Assembly (NCBI GenBank): GCA_002690625.1 | Contig: NZFJ01000037.1 | Location: 1-8,155 of the forward strand | Direction of reading: 5' to 3' | DNA length: 8,155 nt | Origin: Rickettsiales bacterium | Lineage (GTDB): Bacteria > Pseudomonadota > Alphaproteobacteria > TMED109 > TMED131 | In this document: positions 6,639 to 8,155 of the stretch, piece by piece | How positions within the stretch are numbered: the stretch's first letter is position 1 | How the letters are laid out: every line of letters begins with the position of its first letter | The notes under the pieces: generated by a model | What the model saw: only the letters and a program-made list of their open reading frames with translations | Told to the model about the DNA's origin: nothing | Database searches by the model: none | Made by a program: the position numbers and the translations under genes

Positions 6639-7829
6639 ATGAATTTGCAGGAAGAGAAAGACCTAACCAATACTGTTGGGATAAGCTCGCGGCGTTTTGA
6701 AGAGTCACCTTTTATAGCAAGGCAAGATACGAAAAAAATGGTTCGAGGTGTATATGCCAATCGATTTCTTGCAGTGTATAATGGAGAAGACGCTATAGAT
6801 AAATATTGGGTTTTACGGCAGCGGGCTCTTTTGTTTGATGTGCCTGAAAAACCAATAGAAATATCTGGACCAGACTCAGTACTTTTCTTGGAGAGGGTTC
6901 TCGCGAGGAAAGTAAGCACCATGAAGGAAGGCAGAGGGTATTATGCTATAGCCTGCACCCCTCAGGGGGGGATATTTATGGATGGTGTGGTGTTTAGACT
7001 CGAGGAGAACAAATTCTGGTACGTTCAAGCTGATGGCCCTTTTGAAACTTGGTTGCTTGCCCACAGTGGTGGGTTTGATATTACTATTAGGGATCCGCGG
7101 TCGAGGGTAATTCAGATTCAAGGACCTGCATCTTTAGACATAATGTATCAAGCTTCAGGGGGAAGGATTGATGATTGCATGTCTTATTTTCAATCTGGGT
7201 TTTTTGATATAGGTGGGCAAAATTTATATGTATCACGAACTGGGTTTACTAATGAGCTTGGTTTTGAAATTTATAGTGATGGTCATAAAACTGATCATTT
7301 GGCGCTTTGGGATCATTTAATATTGAGTGGTGAGCCATTTGGAATGGAAGTTTCATCAACGAGAGCTCTTACGATTAGACGAATCGAAGGAGGAATACTG
7401 GGAAATTTGACTGATATCGATATAACCATTAATCCTTATGAGGCTGGTTTGACCCCATTTGTGAACCTGAACAAGGGTGATTTTATTGGACGAGATGCCC
7501 TTTTAAATTGCAACCGTCGACCTTTACTTCTTGGATTGACTTGTAAGGATGCGATCCCTGGCGCAGGCAACTTTGTTTTTATGCAGGGTGAACCAGTAGG
7601 TCAAATAACCGCCGGCGTTCCGTCACCAACACTCAGTCTGGGCATTGGATATATTCGGTTTTTCAAACCTGGAAATTGGATTGGATCAACTTTACAACTT
7701 AAGCTGTCTGATGGAAGTGTGTGCTCTTGCAATATCGTTGAGCTACCGTTCTTTGACAAAAAAAAAGAAATTGTTAGAGGCATAAATCGCGAAATTCCTG
7801 AGAGAAACTTAATAGCCCCTCCAATTTAA
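6639..7829 (+). CDS. DmdA-like (GcvT-fold) tetrahydrofolate-dependent methyltransferase
   Basis: Cytoplasmic enzyme of 396 residues with the GcvT folate-binding domain (about 35-285) and the C-terminal barrel domain (about 295-371). It lacks the typical T-protein motifs and instead follows DMSP demethylase: SRRFEESPF at 17-25 (DmdA has a similar SRR..K.PF start), the E-K-P-I-E-I motif at 70-75, RIEGG at 248-252 (T protein has RLEAG) and NPYE at 265-268. The conserved aspartate is retained as Asp115 in GGIFMDG. On the other hand SRTGFTNELGFEIY (199-212) is nearer the T-protein form, so this is a relative rather than a certain DmdA. The likely reaction is transfer of a methyl group from a sulfonium or amine to tetrahydrofolate, giving 5-methyl-THF or methylene-THF. 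No GcvH or GcvP gene is nearby. AGGGA at 6629-6633, 5 nt before the ATG, supports the start. The gap to the reductase is 43 bp with no terminator. Alternatives: sarcosine or dimethylglycine demethylation. Confidence 0.78.
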   Translation: MNLQEEKDLTNTVGISSRRFEESPFIARQDTKKMVRGVYANRFLAVYNGEDAIDKYWVLRQRALLFDVPEKPIEISGPDSVLFLERVLARKVSTMKEGRGYYAIACTPQGGIFMDGVVFRLEENKFWYVQADGPFETWLLAHSGGFDITIRDPRSRVIQIQGPASLDIMYQASGGRIDDCMSYFQSGFFDIGGQNLYVSRTGFTNELGFEIYSDGHKTDHLALWDHLILSGEPFGMEVSSTRALTIRRIEGGILGNLTDIDITINPYEAGLTPFVNLNKGDFIGRDALLNCNRRPLLLGLTCKDAIPGAGNFVFMQGEPVGQITAGVPSPTLSLGIGYIRFFKPGNWIGSTLQLKLSDGSVCSCNIVELPFFDKKKEIVRGINREIPERNLIAPPI

Positions 7830-7843
7830 TAGTAAAATATAGT

Positions 7844-7852
7844 AGGAAGGAA
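7844..7852 (+). promoter_or_regulatory. Ribosome-binding site of the CoA-ester lyase gene
   Basis: AGGAAGGAA lies 5 nt before the ATG at 7858, the only good start for the following frame. It fixes the beginning of a gene whose end is outside the window and gives a 28-bp gap after the methyltransferase stop. Confidence 0.7.
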
Positions 7853-7857
7853 CTCCC

Positions 7858-8155
7858 ATGCAAGAACGAATTCCAAGACCTCGGCGGTCTTTTATTTTTA
7901 CCCCAGGCTTAAAACCTGAGATGTTCCCTAAAGCGTTAGCGTCAGGTGCTGATATGGTTTGTATTGAACTTGAAGATGGAATCGCGCCAAAAGACAAACA
8001 GGATGCACGAATTAAGACATTGAAGATTTTCGAGAAGAAACAGGCTGACGACGGGGTGGAACGAATTGTACGGATCAATTCGATGCGCGAGCGGTTTGGG
8101 CTTGAAGATGTTCAGGCCATCCTACAAACAGACAACCCTCCTCCTAGTCTTATGA
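7858..8155 (+). CDS. HpcH/HpaI-family CoA-ester lyase (CitE/malyl-CoA lyase-like), 3' end cut
   Basis: The frame is open from the ATG to the window end, giving 99 codons of a protein normally near 280-300 residues. The start RRSFIFTPGLKPEMFPKAL is the typical opening strand of this TIM-barrel family (CitE and malyl-CoA lyases have RS.LFVPG at the same place). It is followed by ADMVCIELEDGIAPKDK, the conserved (D/E)LED(G/A) element, and by RIVRIN near 69-74, whose arginine binds substrate in the family. Members cleave or form 3-hydroxyacyl-CoA esters such as malyl-CoA or citramalyl-CoA with magnesium; the metal-binding acidic residues would lie beyond the edge. It is probably co-transcribed with the methyltransferase (28-bp gap). 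Possible roles are breakdown of the carbon skeleton left after demethylation or a serine-cycle-like step using folate-bound C1 units. The substrate cannot be told from this fragment. Confidence 0.82.
   Translation, partial: MQERIPRPRRSFIFTPGLKPEMFPKALASGADMVCIELEDGIAPKDKQDARIKTLKIFEKKQADDGVERIVRINSMRERFGLEDVQAILQTDNPPPSLM

Noticed and set aside
6639..7829. Naming the methyltransferase gcvT
   Set aside because: RIEGG and NPYE motifs and the EKPIEI segment resemble DmdA, and no glycine cleavage partners are present.
7809..8078. Minus-strand 89-codon ORF at the 3' end
   Set aside because: It is opposite the clear HpcH/HpaI lyase start with its ribosome-binding site, and its translation has no recognisable motif.

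Overview
The window holds one continuous set of six plus-strand genes, with no RNA gene, mobile element, CRISPR array or convincing internal terminator. Gaps between genes are short (80, 13, 94, 43 and 28 bp), so the whole stretch reads as one operon-like block cut at both ends. Base composition is clearly AT-rich. The products (secreted binding protein without a lipobox, ProV-type ATPase, DMSO-reductase-family enzyme, DmdA-like methyltransferase, HpcH/HpaI lyase) fit a Gram-negative heterotroph. A marine alphaproteobacterium is my best guess, but this is inference from gene content and composition only; no phylogenetic marker is present.

Layout. 1-933: periplasmic binding protein of the glycine betaine/ProX (OpuAC) family, probably missing its first few codons. 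951-977: a strong hairpin without a U-tract between the binding protein and the rest of the transporter. 1014-2078: ProV-like ATPase. 2092-4170: one large permease in which two ProW-like domains are fused. 4171-4264: a 94-bp gap with a 20-codon mini-ORF that ends 4 bp before the next start. 4265-6595: a molybdopterin S-/N-oxide reductase of the BisC/DorA/TorZ group without a signal peptide. 6639-7829: a folate-dependent methyltransferase of the GcvT fold that looks more like DMSP demethylase (DmdA) than glycine cleavage T protein. 7858-8155: the first 99 codons of an HpcH/HpaI (CitE-like) CoA-ester lyase, cut by the window edge.

How they may work together (inference). The transporter would import a small methylated zwitterion (betaine, DMSP, TMAO or similar). 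The reductase would remove an oxygen from an S-oxide or N-oxide in the cytoplasm. The DmdA-like enzyme would move a methyl group to tetrahydrofolate. The lyase would split a CoA ester of the remaining carbon skeleton or serve C1 assimilation. The set therefore looks like a catabolic operon for an oxidised methylated osmolyte. Dimethylsulfoxonium propionate (DMSOP), DMSO-type compounds and TMAO are candidates; the sequence alone does not choose between them.
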